The notes beneath the pieces are model-generated. The model was not told where the DNA came from. It ran no database searches and saw only the letters and a program-made list of their open reading frames with translations. From Methylophilus sp. (GTDB lineage: Bacteria > Pseudomonadota > Gammaproteobacteria > Burkholderiales > Methylophilaceae), in assembly GCF_008015755.1 (NCBI RefSeq), contig NZ_SSGF01000016.1, positions 17,819 to 81,818 of the forward strand: a DNA stretch of 64,000 nucleotides. Direction: 5' to 3'. The position numbers and the translations under genes were made by a program. Shown here in pieces: positions 35,199 through 44,058 of this stretch (position 1 is the first letter of the stretch; every line of letters begins with the position of its first letter).

Positions 35199-36509
35199 AT
35201 GAATATGCCAGCCTCTTATCAAGCAGCCATCACGGCGATCGCACTGGTCGATGTGAATAATTTTTACGTCAGCTGCGAGCGTGTGTTTAACCCCAAACTG
35301 CGCGGGCGCCCAGTGGTGGTGCTCAGTAATAACGACGGCTGCATTATCTCGCGCAGTGCAGAAGCCAAGGCACTGGACATCGCTATGGGCGCGCCGTGGT
35401 TCAAAGTGCGCAAGTATGCCGAGCAAGAGGGGGTGATTGCCTACTCCTCGAATTATGCCTTGTACGCGGACATGAGCAACCGCGTGATGTCGGTGTTGCG
35501 GCAATTTAGCCCGTCACAAGAGGTGTACTCGATTGACGAGTCGTTTCTCGACCTTAGTGCGTTTTCCATACGTGACTTGACGGCTTATGCGCAACAACTC
35601 AGGCAAACGGTGCTACAAGCCACTGGCTTGCCAGTCTGCGTTGGGATTGCCAGCAGCAAAACCCTGGCAAAACTGGCTAACCATTGCGCCAAACAACAAG
35701 CCGCCCTCAATGGCGTCTGTCATTTCAATACGCTGTTGCCTGCCGCTCTGGACGACACGTTGCGCAACATCGACGTCAGCCATGTCTGGGGCATCGGCCG
35801 GAATTTGAACAAGCAGTTGCATGCGGCAGGCATTCATAGCGCCTATGACCTCAAGATGAGCGATGCGGCGACCATGCGCAAAGCATTTAACGTGGTGATG
35901 GAGAAAACCATACGTGAACTCAACGGCACTGCCTGCCTGTCGCTAGAGCAAGTACGCGGCCCGCAACAGCAGATTTTGAGTACGCGCAGCTTTGGCCAGG
36001 CGGTGCGCGACCTGCAAAGCTTGGAAGAAGCCGTCACGCTATACACCACGCGTGCAGGCGAAAAGCTGCGCAAGCGTCAATTGTATGCTGGCAGCATTTA
36101 CGTCTACATCCGCACCAGCCCGTTTCGTGAGGCCCACCGGCAATACGACAATCACTTGCGTCTGCCGCTGCATACGCCCACCAACGATACCTTAAAGTTG
36201 GTGCAGGCCGCCCTGACAGCGCTGCGACAGATTTACCGCCCGGGTTACGATTATATGAAAGCAGGCGTCTCGCTCGGTGAACTGGTGACAGTGGAGGCGC
36301 AGCAACAGGACTTGTTCCACACTGATGTGTCGCACGAAAAAGCAGGCCGCTTGATGCATGCGTTGGACACCATCAACCATAAAATGGGCCGGGCCACACT
36401 CAAACTGGCCAGCGAAGGTGTACAACGCCAGCAGCCCTGGCGTATGAAACAGGCACATAAAAGCCCGGCTTATACCACCTGCTGGGATGCGCTGTTAGCG
36501 GTTGACTAA
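35199..36509 (+). CDS. umuC: DNA polymerase V catalytic subunit UmuC
   Basis: Y-family translesion polymerase of about 436 residues. The N-terminal catalytic block [18 protein letters not shown] (first acidic residue), [19 protein letters not shown], and [11 protein letters not shown] (SxDE, second acidic residues) are all present. Next come the helix-hairpin-helix region ([17 protein letters not shown]) and the little-finger domain. The UmuC-specific C-terminal region ([20 protein letters not shown]) is intact. The ATG at 35199 (or 35205) was chosen; the GTG at 35163 has no ribosome-binding site. Normally umuD and umuC overlap; here pqqA copy 2 separates them by 268 bases. Confidence 0.95.
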   Translation: MNMPASYQAAITAIALVDVNNFYVSCERVFNPKLRGRPVVVLSNNDGCIISRSAEAKALDIAMGAPWFKVRKYAEQEGVIAYSSNYALYADMSNRVMSVLRQFSPSQEVYSIDESFLDLSAFSIRDLTAYAQQLRQTVLQATGLPVCVGIASSKTLAKLANHCAKQQAALNGVCHFNTLLPAALDDTLRNIDVSHVWGIGRNLNKQLHAAGIHSAYDLKMSDAATMRKAFNVVMEKTIRELNGTACLSLEQVRGPQQQILSTRSFGQAVRDLQSLEEAVTLYTTRAGEKLRKRQLYAGSIYVYIRTSPFREAHRQYDNHLRLPLHTPTNDTLKLVQAALTALRQIYRPGYDYMKAGVSLGELVTVEAQQQDLFHTDVSHEKAGRLMHALDTINHKMGRATLKLASEGVQRQQPWRMKQAHKSPAYTTCWDALLAVD

Positions 36510-36522
36510 GCCGAGGCTGGCG

Positions 36523-37389
36523 TTAACCTTTTTTGGACAACGACACCGAGCTAAAGGTCACCGCGCTGATCACCAGCATGGCCCCGAGCAACTGCGCATG
36601 GTTAGGCGGCACATGCTCAAACGCCGCAATCACCATGGTCGTTACCGGCACCAGGTTCATAAAAATCGCCGCTTTTGAGGGCCCCAGGTTGGAGATGCTA
36701 GCATTCCAGAATAGATAAGCCAACACCCCACCGCCTAGCGACATCATCAATAAAGCAGACCCGGCATGGATGGTCGGCATCACAACATGATCGCCATGCA
36801 TGATGGCAGCGATGGTCAACGCCAGCGCGCCTACCGTCATGATGCCCGCCGTGTTGGCAATGCCACTTACCTTGTTTGGCATCATTTTTTTAACCAGCAC
36901 GTTATATAGCGCCCAATTGAGCGAGGCAATCAGGATGTAAACGTCGCCAAGCGCAATCTTCAGTTGCGCACCCGCGCCCAACACCACAATCGCCACACCG
37001 GCAATGCCTACCGGGAAAGCGATCCACTGCTGCTTGCTGGGTTTGTCACGCAGAATCACATAGCCCAGCACAGCGGTTAACAACGGATTCAAGGCCATAA
37101 TCAGCGCGCCATTGATGGCAGAAGACGTTTCCATGCCCAGAAAGAAAAACAGGTTAAAGCCAAACACGCCCACCACGCCCAGCGTCAAATATGCTTTCCA
37201 ATGCTGGAGAGGCACGGTCTCTCTTCTGGTTTGTGCAATCAACAGCATCACAGCGGCAGCCAGCACGTAGCGGCTGGCACCTGCCACATAAGGGCCCATT
37301 TCAGCAATGACCGGGCGCGCCAGGTTGAAATTGGCGCCCCAGAAAATAGCAGCCATGGTGGCCATCCAATAAGTTTTAAAGTAATTCAT
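36523..37389 (-). CDS. EamA/DMT family transporter
   Basis: Drug/metabolite-superfamily transporter of 288 residues with ten hydrophobic helices in two EamA repeats. These start at YWMATMAAIFWGANFNLARP and near IALGDVYILIASLNWALYNV. Conserved helix pieces include MALNPLLTAVLGYVILRD in the first repeat and AIFMNLVPVTTMVIAAF in the second. Substrates of such proteins are mostly amino acids, nucleotides or drugs and cannot be inferred here. Transcribed alone, convergent with umuC 13 bases away. Confidence 0.9.
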   Translation of the reverse strand: MNYFKTYWMATMAAIFWGANFNLARPVIAEMGPYVAGASRYVLAAAVMLLIAQTRRETVPLQHWKAYLTLGVVGVFGFNLFFFLGMETSSAINGALIMALNPLLTAVLGYVILRDKPSKQQWIAFPVGIAGVAIVVLGAGAQLKIALGDVYILIASLNWALYNVLVKKMMPNKVSGIANTAGIMTVGALALTIAAIMHGDHVVMPTIHAGSALLMMSLGGGVLAYLFWNASISNLGPSKAAIFMNLVPVTTMVIAAFEHVPPNHAQLLGAMLVISAVTFSSVSLSKKG

Positions 37390-37567
37390 TGGGGTTCTCT
37401 ATGACTGCTCAATATAGTCAGTCAATCTCTCTCAAGTAACATCAGCAGGCGTTATAGCCTGCGCGTACGGCAGCCGTCAATTCTTTTGGCACTTAAACAG
37501 GCGATGACGTGCACGCTGCGTACGCTTGCGTTGGCACACGCAACCATGCACTTACAAACACTGATAA

Positions 37568-38254
37568 TTACCCTTGTGTCTGCAACAACTGGATCAGCGC
37601 CGTTGCCGCCAAAGCCGATGAGGCTGGATTTTGGCCGGTAATCAACAAGCCATCTTCAACCACATACGGCTGCCAATCAGGCCCTTTTGAATAGTGCCCA
37701 CCATGATTCACCAGCATATCTTCGACCAAAAAAGGCACCACATTGGTCAACTCAACCGCCGCTTCTTCAGTATTAGTGAAGCCAGTGACTTTTTTGCCCG
37801 CCACTAACGGGCGGCCATCTGGCTGTGTGACATGACGCAAAACCCCTGGCGCATGACAGACCAGCGCAACGGGTTTGCCTGCCTGCAATGTCGACTCGAT
37901 CAAGGTCATGGAGTGTTTATCCTCTGCCAGATCCCACAACGGACCATGGCCACCTGGGTAAAAGACCGCATCAAACGGCTCATGTGACACCGTGTGTAAT
38001 GGCACGGTGTTTGCCAAGGCTTTGCCTGCCTCTGCATCGGCTTCAAAGCGTTTGGTGTCTGCGGTTTGAAAAGCAGGGTCATTACTTTTCGGATCCAGTG
38101 GCGGCTGCCCGCCTAGAGGTGACGCCAGTGTTAACTGCGCACCGGCAGCCTTAAACGCGTAATAAGGTGCCGCCAGCTCTTCCAGCCAAAAACCGGTTTT
38201 GAGGCCAGTGTTGCCCAAGGTGTCATGCGAGGTCAGTACTATCAGAATATTCAT
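37568..38254 (-). CDS. DJ-1/PfpI family protein (type 1 amidotransferase domain)
   Basis: DJ-1/PfpI superfamily protein of 228 residues. The nucleophile elbow reads ALVCHAPGVLRHV, with Cys at the expected place. An acidic residue occurs earlier in the strand (FDAVFYPGGHGPLWDL). C-terminal KGPDWQPYVVEDGLLITGQN matches the subgroup with Hsp31-like or glyoxalase III activity. Such proteins detoxify methylglyoxal or repair glycated targets, which would suit a formaldehyde-rich metabolism, but this is inference. It is divergent from a LysR-type regulator (110 bases apart), which probably controls it. Confidence 0.9.
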   Translation of the reverse strand: MNILIVLTSHDTLGNTGLKTGFWLEELAAPYYAFKAAGAQLTLASPLGGQPPLDPKSNDPAFQTADTKRFEADAEAGKALANTVPLHTVSHEPFDAVFYPGGHGPLWDLAEDKHSMTLIESTLQAGKPVALVCHAPGVLRHVTQPDGRPLVAGKKVTGFTNTEEAAVELTNVVPFLVEDMLVNHGGHYSKGPDWQPYVVEDGLLITGQNPASSALAATALIQLLQTQG

Positions 38255-38364
38255 TTCAACGCTCCTTTAGAATTAAGTGATTTGGTGTAGCCATCATGAA
38301 CGCTTTGATTCCATTTTTTAAATTTATTATGTATATTTAAGATATTTTCAATATGAATAACTAA

Positions 38365-39261
38365 ATGCGTTACGACCTGAATCTGCTAAGAGTATTTATT
38401 GCGCTGATGGAAGAGCGCAGCGTGACGCGCGCGGCCGACCGTCTTGGCATTACACAGCCAGCGCTGTCAAATGCATTGAACCGATTGCGGGAGAGTCTGC
38501 AAGACCCGCTGTTTATTCGTGAGCGTTATGGGATGCAACCGACACAAAAGGCGGAGGCATTAGCGCCGGTGATTATGGGCGCGATCGGCCAACTGGACGA
38601 AATCGTGCTGGAGCAGCAGGCCTTTGACCCGACCCATGCCAACCTGCTGTTTACCATTGCCCCCAATAGTTATGTCGAATATGTGCTGATTCCGGCGGTG
38701 GTTGCAAAACTGCGGCTATTGGCACCAGGCATCAAGCTGCGCATTATTCCTTATGGTAACGACCTGGCTGAAACCGGCGTTAGCGCTGGTAGCACCGCGC
38801 TGGTCATGGGGCGCTTTGTCGACCCGCCGGATAACCTGATTGTGCAGCACCTGATGGATGACAGGCTGGCGTGTGTGGTGCGCGCCGATCATCCAACCAT
38901 CGGTGATGAGATCAGCAAAGCACAATATGAGCAGCTAAAACATGTGAATGTATTGCCGCCCGGCCGTATGCGCGCCGGGCTGTTTCAGGCGCTGGACCGA
39001 CAGGGGTTAAAACGTGAAGTGGCGGTGTCGGTGACGCATTTTCTCTCGGTGCCAGAGGTGATTGCCGTCACCGATTATTGCACCACGCTGCCGATTCAGA
39101 TTTGTCGCCGCCTGGCCAATGATGCACGCTTAAAAATCCTGCCCACCCCAGTCGACCTCGGCACGTTTCCCGTGGATATGGCCTGGCATGTCAGATACCG
39201 GCATGACCCGGCGCACCGCTGGCTACGCGCATTAATTGAAGAAGTGGCGCGTACGCTCTAG
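38365..39261 (+). CDS. LysR family transcriptional regulator
   Basis: LysR-type regulator of 298 residues. The helix-turn-helix is at the N terminus (EERSVTRAADRLGITQPALS, then RLRESLQDPLF). The effector domain follows from about residue 90 (NLLFTIAPNSYVEYVLIPAV). It is divergent from the DJ-1/PfpI gene, with a 110-base intergenic region, the typical LysR layout for control of the neighbour and self-repression. The intergenic AT-rich stretch (TTTTTTAAATTTATTATG-like) contains no clear T-N11-A palindrome by eye. The effector is unknown. Confidence 0.93.
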   Translation: MRYDLNLLRVFIALMEERSVTRAADRLGITQPALSNALNRLRESLQDPLFIRERYGMQPTQKAEALAPVIMGAIGQLDEIVLEQQAFDPTHANLLFTIAPNSYVEYVLIPAVVAKLRLLAPGIKLRIIPYGNDLAETGVSAGSTALVMGRFVDPPDNLIVQHLMDDRLACVVRADHPTIGDEISKAQYEQLKHVNVLPPGRMRAGLFQALDRQGLKREVAVSVTHFLSVPEVIAVTDYCTTLPIQICRRLANDARLKILPTPVDLGTFPVDMAWHVRYRHDPAHRWLRALIEEVARTL

Positions 39262-39279
39262 ACAATATCCAGGCAGGCC

Positions 39280-39918
39280 CTAGCCAGCATCAATCAAGCC
39301 ATGCTTCATCGCCAGCCGCACCATTTCCACCGGGCTGTTGACCGATAACTTCTGCTTGATCAGCGTGTAATAATTAGCCACCGTTTTCTGGCTAATTTTG
39401 AGCATGTCAGCGACCTCTTCCACGCGCTTGCCTTCAGCCAGCAGCCTAAACACCTCAAACTCGCGTGAGGTGAGTTGCTGCAAGGGATTGCTTTCGCCAA
39501 TCAAGGTTTGCAAAGCCACTTTTTGTGCCACATCCTGACTTAAAAAGGTGCGGCCTTTAGACACATCCAACACCGCTTGCACCAAATCCTCTGCCACACC
39601 AGTTTTAGTCACATAGCCTTTGACGCCGGTTTTAAGTGCTTGCGCCGCAAACGACACCGCCTCATGCATGGAGAAAATCACGATTCTGGCTTGCGGATAG
39701 CGTTGCAAAATGCGTTTGGCGGCCTCCAGCCCCCCCATGCCAGGCATGGAAATATCCATCAGCATTACATCGGGCAATATTTCGCCATAAACCTGATAAG
39801 CCGCTTCACCAGTATCGGCCTCGGCCACGATTTCAATCGATTTATGGCTCTCTAGCAGGCGACGTAACCCTGAACGCACCACGGTGTGATCATCCACCAA
39901 CACTACTTTGACTGTCAT
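39280..39918 (-). CDS. NarL/LuxR-type response regulator
   Basis: Response regulator of 212 residues. Receiver: acidic pair VVLVDDHTVVRSGL, phosphoacceptor Asp in PDVMLMDISMPGMGG, and Lys in VKGYVTKTG. Output: LuxR-type helix-turn-helix LTSREFEVFRLLAEGKRVEE and KISQKTVANYYTLIKQKL. It overlaps the histidine kinase gene by 4 bases (ATGA), so both form one unit. It closely resembles the regulator at 56460-57092 in both domains, so the two are probably paralogous, and both lie beside the methanol dehydrogenase cluster. Likely targets are the mxa or propeller genes; this is inference from position and the shared operator motif. Confidence 0.92.
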   Translation of the reverse strand: MTVKVVLVDDHTVVRSGLRRLLESHKSIEIVAEADTGEAAYQVYGEILPDVMLMDISMPGMGGLEAAKRILQRYPQARIVIFSMHEAVSFAAQALKTGVKGYVTKTGVAEDLVQAVLDVSKGRTFLSQDVAQKVALQTLIGESNPLQQLTSREFEVFRLLAEGKRVEEVADMLKISQKTVANYYTLIKQKLSVNSPVEMVRLAMKHGLIDAG

Positions 39919-41294
39919 GTCACTGCTTCCTGAAATGCTTCTGTTGTATGAAAACGAACCTCAATGCGGGTGCCCTGTCCGGGCGCGCTGATAATATTCA
40001 TATTGCCCATTAAACCTTCCACGCGCTCTTGCATACCCGCCAGGCCATAACCACGGCTTTGCACACTGGTATCAAAGCCGCGCCCGTCATCCTCTATCAT
40101 CAAATACAGGCCTTGCGCGTCTTCCGTCACCTCTATGGTCACGCGAGTAGCCGCCGCATGCTTGCTGATATTGGTCAGGCACTCCTGCAAAATCCGGTAG
40201 ACCGTCACCGAGATGGCTTCATCGGGTTGCGCCAGATGGTTGGAAATGGCATTGACCACCATGATGCCGCGATGACGGTCGCGCCAGTGATGAATCAGCT
40301 CGGCCAGTGCGAGGCTTAGCCCTAACTCATCCAGTACGCGCGGGCGCAGACGTGCCAGAATATCCTGAATCGTCACCATCATCTGCCGCGTAATCTGCGC
40401 AATCGCCTGCGCGCTTTCACGCGCCACACTGAGTTTTTTCGCCGCCACCAGCGCACTCGCATCCACATGCACCGCCGTCAGATACTGGCCAATTTCATCA
40501 TGCAGGTCACGCGCCAGTTTTTTACGCTCTTCTTCTTGCAAATGAATAATCTGCTGCGTTAAACGGTGGTTGTTGCGTATGCTTTGCTCCAGCGTACTGG
40601 CCATGCTGTTAAATTTGTCGCTGATTTCACTCAGTTCAATTTGCTCAAATCCGGGCAGACGGCTTTGATATTCCCCACGCTCAATCTGGTTCAGACCATG
40701 AATAATCTGCTTCACCGGCTTAAAGGTCGCGCGCACCGTCCAATACACAAACAGCAACACGCTGAGGCCAAACAAGCCAACAATCGCCAGCAAGCCAGAG
40801 GTGTCATCCCAGATTTCGCGCAACTCAAAACTGGGGTCAGGCGTAATCACCAGCTCGCCAATAAAGCGCCCGTTGAGGATAATATTTTTGCGTTTGGGTT
40901 CATTGAGCACACTGGAAATATCCAGCAGGCGCACAAACCATGTCGGCGGGTCTTCGCCTGCATGCGCCATGCGCGTGGTGCGGTTAGACTCGCGCAACCG
41001 GCCATTCATATCAAAAAAATCCACCTTCAAGTGGCGGATATTGGTTAACTCATCCAGCCGAAAAATATTGGTTTGGCCGTCTTCTTGATGATTTAACCAG
41101 CCAAAATCCGTCATGTAATGCGCGATTTCGGCATCCAGCAAATGCATGACCAGATTGGTACTGGAATCCACCTCGGCCAACACGTCTTCACGTGCGTTTT
41201 TCACCACCGACACCGCCCAGGTCAGTAACAACCCAAGCAATAACAAGGTGATGATCAGATTGAGTTTGAACTGAAGACTGAGAGATTTCATCAT
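39915..41294 (-). CDS. Sensor histidine kinase (HisKA_3 type)
   Basis: Membrane histidine kinase of 459 residues. TM helix about 10-30, periplasmic sensor domain of about 140 residues, second TM (GLLAIVGLFGLSVLLFVYWT), HAMP, then HisKA_3 dimerisation box ARDLHDEIGQYLTAVHVDA. The ATPase domain has the N box ECLTNISKHAAATRV and G box IEDDGRGFD. Phosphotransfer to the overlapping response regulator is expected. Its upstream region (41295-41418) contains the perfect palindrome TCGGGAA-TTT-TTCCCGA (41331-41347). It may sense a periplasmic methanol-oxidation signal; not proven. Confidence 0.92.
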   Translation of the reverse strand: MMKSLSLQFKLNLIITLLLLGLLLTWAVSVVKNAREDVLAEVDSSTNLVMHLLDAEIAHYMTDFGWLNHQEDGQTNIFRLDELTNIRHLKVDFFDMNGRLRESNRTTRMAHAGEDPPTWFVRLLDISSVLNEPKRKNIILNGRFIGELVITPDPSFELREIWDDTSGLLAIVGLFGLSVLLFVYWTVRATFKPVKQIIHGLNQIERGEYQSRLPGFEQIELSEISDKFNSMASTLEQSIRNNHRLTQQIIHLQEEERKKLARDLHDEIGQYLTAVHVDASALVAAKKLSVARESAQAIAQITRQMMVTIQDILARLRPRVLDELGLSLALAELIHHWRDRHRGIMVVNAISNHLAQPDEAISVTVYRILQECLTNISKHAAATRVTIEVTEDAQGLYLMIEDDGRGFDTSVQSRGYGLAGMQERVEGLMGNMNIISAPGQGTRIEVRFHTTEAFQEAVT

Positions 41295-41330
41295 GCTGTG
41301 GGGATTTTAAAGTCGATTGGCCAAAAACTG

Positions 41331-41347
41331 TCGGGAATTTTTCCCGA
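41331..41347. promoter_or_regulatory. Palindromic operator, GGGAAT family (histidine kinase gene)
   Basis: TCGGGAA-TTT-TTCCCGA, perfect 7-bp arms, 37 bases before the kinase start. One strand reads GGGAATTTTTC, differing by one base from GGGAATCTTTC in the mxaF inverted repeat at 54582. Confidence 0.55.
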
Positions 41348-41353
41348 TTCACC

Positions 41354-41370
41354 TCCCTGCTCCGCAGGGA
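41354..41370. repeat. Hairpin between propeller gene and kinase gene
   Basis: TCCCTGC-TCC-GCAGGGA, perfect 7-bp stem 48 bases after the beta-propeller stop (minus strand). No U-run follows, so it is not a clean intrinsic terminator; it may be a transcript stabiliser or a Rho-dependent end. Confidence 0.45.
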
Positions 41371-41418
41371 CCCCACATTATAGGCGGACTACTTCTAAGT
41401 GACGTCGTCAGCGGCCGA

Positions 41419-42381
41419 CTAGCGAATGACTACCCCCCAAGGCAAGCTGCCAACGGCGATATCTTTGAGTGTTGTATTGGTCTGCGTATCAATCACCGAC
41501 ACGCTATTGCTGCGGCCATTGGCGACATAGAGTTTTTTGCCATCTGGCGTCAGTGCCATGTTCCAGGGGCGCTGGCCGACAGCAACTGTTGCAATCACCT
41601 GGCGGCTGACCGTGTCGATGACGCTGATATTGTGGTCGCCGCCATTACTCACATAAATGCGGCTGCCATCAGCATTCACTTTGACACCATTAGAACGCAA
41701 GCCGACCTTGATATTGGCCTGCACTTTCCAATCGGCGGTGGAGACAATTTCAAGCACACTGGCGGCTTCGTTGGCGACGTAGGCCCATTTGCCATCCGGG
41801 CTAAAACCGATGCCGCGCGGGTGTTTGGTTGCTGCGATCAGATGCGCAGACTTGCGCGTATTCAGATCAATGACATCCACATCATTGCTTTCTTCATTGC
41901 TGGCCAATAACCATTGCTGGTCGGGCGAAAACACACAATGCTCGGGGTTTCTGCCCTGGGTGTTGACGGTGTATTTAACTTTGTTGGTCTGTAAATCCAC
42001 CAGCGCGACGGCGTTCTCTTCTTCCAGACAGGCGGCCAGCCATTTACCATCCGGTGAAATATCGATACCCTCGGGTTCGTCGCCGACCTTGATCAAAGCG
42101 ACTTGCTTGCCTTGCTGGGTATCGATCACGGCCACGGCATTTTTATCACGCACCACCACATACAGCTTTTGATTGCTTGGGTGTATGGCTGCCGCCTGAA
42201 TTTTTTTACCTAACCTACCCTTGGCTGGCAGGCGGTTGACGACGGCATCGGTCGCCGTATCAATGACGGAGACTGTGCCATCTTTTTCGTTGGGCACATA
42301 CGCGTAAGGTTGGGAATAAGCAGAGAAAGAGGTCGCGGCCAACGCGACGGCGAAAAGCAGCGGTTGCAGGGTGTGTTGCAT
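41419..42381 (-). CDS. Secreted YVTN beta-propeller protein, copy 1
   Basis: Periplasmic protein of about 320 residues built of repeats of the YVTN type, each with the core VSVIDTxT or similar (for example GTVSVIDTATDAVVNRLP and NSVSVIDTQTNTTLKDI). This predicts a seven-bladed propeller. The signal peptide MQHTLQPLLFAVALAATSFS starts at the ATG at 42381, which has AAAGGA 6 bases upstream. Related proteins accompany PQQ-dependent alcohol oxidation systems and their ABC transporters (TIGR03866-like), with no known catalytic role. The paralogous copy 2 lies upstream. An imperfect GGGAAT-family operator (42539-42555) lies in its leader region. Confidence 0.88.
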   Translation of the reverse strand: MQHTLQPLLFAVALAATSFSAYSQPYAYVPNEKDGTVSVIDTATDAVVNRLPAKGRLGKKIQAAAIHPSNQKLYVVVRDKNAVAVIDTQQGKQVALIKVGDEPEGIDISPDGKWLAACLEEENAVALVDLQTNKVKYTVNTQGRNPEHCVFSPDQQWLLASNEESNDVDVIDLNTRKSAHLIAATKHPRGIGFSPDGKWAYVANEAASVLEIVSTADWKVQANIKVGLRSNGVKVNADGSRIYVSNGGDHNISVIDTVSRQVIATVAVGQRPWNMALTPDGKKLYVANGRSNSVSVIDTQTNTTLKDIAVGSLPWGVVIR

Positions 42382-42538
42382 AGAGTGTCCTTTAAAAAAA
42401 TCGACCAGTTGCTGCAACAACTGGCCCGAACATGGAGATATACTTTATGCAAATCAATTAAAATCAGCAATTTAAATTGACAGTTGCATCTTAAAACATC
42501 AAACGGCCACCGCCATAGTGGCAGCCTTCCTGATTTTG

Positions 42539-42555
42539 TTAGGATAAATTCCCGA
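42539..42555. promoter_or_regulatory. GGGAAT-family operator upstream of propeller copy 1
   Basis: On the minus strand TCGGGAATTTATCCTAA, which shares TCGGGAATTT and TCC with the palindrome at 41331-41347. It is 158 bases upstream of the propeller-1 start, close to the stop of propeller 2. Confidence 0.45.
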
Positions 42556-42563
42556 CGCGGCCA

Positions 42564-43508
42564 TCATGGCAAGCGCGAGCCGATAAATTGACCAAACGCG
42601 CGCGGTTGTGCACCAACGGCAATGGTTTTTTTCAGCACCAGACGCTCACTGTCAATCACCGCAATCACGTTTTCCATCCAGCTCGCCACTAACACTTGCT
42701 CGTGCTCCGCATCAAAAGCAATGCCTTCCGGCGTGCCCGGCACCCGAATCTTGCGTATGGTTTGGCGCGTCGCGAGGTCAATCACACTCACGCTATCGTC
42801 GCCGGTGTTGGTCACAAACAGGCGCTGCCCACGCGGGTCTACCGCCACGCAATATGGGTGCTCGCCCACTGCAAGTGTCGCCACCACCTGATGGCTGCGC
42901 GTCTCAATCACGCTGACCGTATTTGCGTACACATTGACCACAAAGAGCTGCTGGCCATCGGCACTTAAATACAAGCCAAACGGATGCTGACCCACCTTGA
43001 TGCGCAAGCGCTCTTTGTTGATACGGGTATCAATCACACTCACATCATTGCTGTCGCGGTTGGCAACATACAAGGTGCTGCCATCCAGACCCAGCTGCAA
43101 GCCGCCCGGCGCTTGCCCGACCTGTATGTTGGCTAACACTTGCCCACTATCGGCAGCCAGCACCAGCAAATGATCGTGATACCAGTCAGCCACGTATAGA
43201 TGCTGACCGGTATGACTCACGGCAAGGCCCACAGGGGCGATCGGTAACGCCATGGTGCGCATCACCTGCTGGCTGGACATCTCAATCACAGACAGCGAAC
43301 GGCCTTCAACATTACTCACATACACCTTGTGCTGATGATGATCGACAGCCACGCCGACCGGCGCCTTGCCGACGGCCACAGTACTCAGCACTGTGTGCTG
43401 CTGCAGATCGACGACCGATACCGTATGCTCACCCTGGTTAGTGATATAAGCGAATTCTGCGGCCTGCACACATATGGCAACACTCAACCACCCTAAGGCC
43501 GACGCCAT
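42564..43508 (-). CDS. Secreted YVTN beta-propeller protein, copy 2
   Basis: Second periplasmic propeller, about 314 residues, with repeats such as HTVSVVDLQQHTVLSTVAVG, GRSLSVIEMSSQQVM and NDVSVIDTRINKERLRIKVG. The ATG at 43508 begins a cleavable signal (MASALGWLSVAICVQAAEF), with GAGG about 9 bases upstream. A GTG at 43568 gives a 20-residue basic extension without a ribosome-binding site and was not chosen. It has the same domain plan as copy 1 but only partial sequence identity, so the duplication is old. Two GGGAAT-like elements (43573 and 43619) lie upstream. Role in methanol oxidation is inferred from position. Confidence 0.85.
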   Translation of the reverse strand: MASALGWLSVAICVQAAEFAYITNQGEHTVSVVDLQQHTVLSTVAVGKAPVGVAVDHHQHKVYVSNVEGRSLSVIEMSSQQVMRTMALPIAPVGLAVSHTGQHLYVADWYHDHLLVLAADSGQVLANIQVGQAPGGLQLGLDGSTLYVANRDSNDVSVIDTRINKERLRIKVGQHPFGLYLSADGQQLFVVNVYANTVSVIETRSHQVVATLAVGEHPYCVAVDPRGQRLFVTNTGDDSVSVIDLATRQTIRKIRVPGTPEGIAFDAEHEQVLVASWMENVIAVIDSERLVLKKTIAVGAQPRAFGQFIGSRLP

Positions 43509-43572
43509 CTTTAACAGCCTCAAAACGGCACTCCACTCCTGGCTTTTGCTTTTTAAGCGATGACTCACTATA

Positions 43573-43582
43573 GGGAATTATC
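43573..43582. promoter_or_regulatory. GGGAAT-family element upstream of propeller copy 2, proximal
   Basis: GGGAATTATC, 65 bases before the propeller-2 start. The minus strand here reads GATAATTCCCTATAGT, which contains two -10-like hexamers, so the site may overlap the promoter. Confidence 0.4.
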
Positions 43583-43618
43583 TGTCTGGCGGCGTGAGAC
43601 AGTCTCCTGCAACCAGCA

Positions 43619-43631
43619 GGGATTTTTTCAC
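43619..43631. promoter_or_regulatory. GGGAAT-family element upstream of propeller copy 2, distal
   Basis: GGGATTTTTTCAC agrees with GGGAATCTTTCAC of the mxaF repeat (54582-54594) at 11 of 13 positions. It lies 46 bases from the proximal element. Between them are other short palindromes: CTGTCT-N9-AGACAG (43582-43602), GAGAC-A-GTCTC (43596-43606) and CCTGC-N5-GCAGG (43607-43621). Confidence 0.4.
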
Positions 43632-43674
43632 GCTGACGTGGGATAGGCTAAGACGCTTGAGTCAGGCCTTGCCA

Positions 43675-44058
43675 TCAGGTTGCAGCGGTGGTTTTTTGCG
43701 AGAAATGGGCATTGATGGCTGACATATCCAAGGCTTGCCACATGCGCAGATGATGCTGTAGCTCGTGCGCCAGCATGGCACCGCGCATCATATCTACCAC
43801 CACCCGTTCACGTATCACCATCAGCGCGGGCACTTGCGTTACCTGAAAGTTGGCGGCTAACTCTGTTGCCACATCGACATCGGCGGTGGCAAAAGCAATG
43901 GCAGGCGTTTGCGCCGCAACGTCGGCAAACACGGGCGCAAATGTCTGGCAGGGGTCACACCATTGCGCGGTGAACAACACCACCAAAAAGTCATGGCCAG
44001 CCACCTGCTGATTAAACGCCGCCTGGCTGTCAATGGAATAGAGATTGTTTGTCTTCAT
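43675..44058 (-). CDS. Thioredoxin family protein
   Basis: Thioredoxin-fold protein of 127 residues. The active site is WCDPCQTFAPVF (CxxC, with Asp-Pro between), preceded by FLVVLFTAQ and followed by FATADVDVATELAANFQVTQ and the cis-Pro region VPALMVI. No signal peptide, so it probably acts in the cytoplasm. Its ATG overlaps the stop of the upstream exported protein gene by 4 bases. It sits after mxaD at the place occupied by later mxa genes in other methylotrophs, so co-expression with the mxa operon is likely. A role in redox folding of mxa products is possible but not shown. Confidence 0.88.
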   Translation of the reverse strand: MKTNNLYSIDSQAAFNQQVAGHDFLVVLFTAQWCDPCQTFAPVFADVAAQTPAIAFATADVDVATELAANFQVTQVPALMVIRERVVVDMMRGAMLAHELQHHLRMWQALDMSAINAHFSQKTTAAT

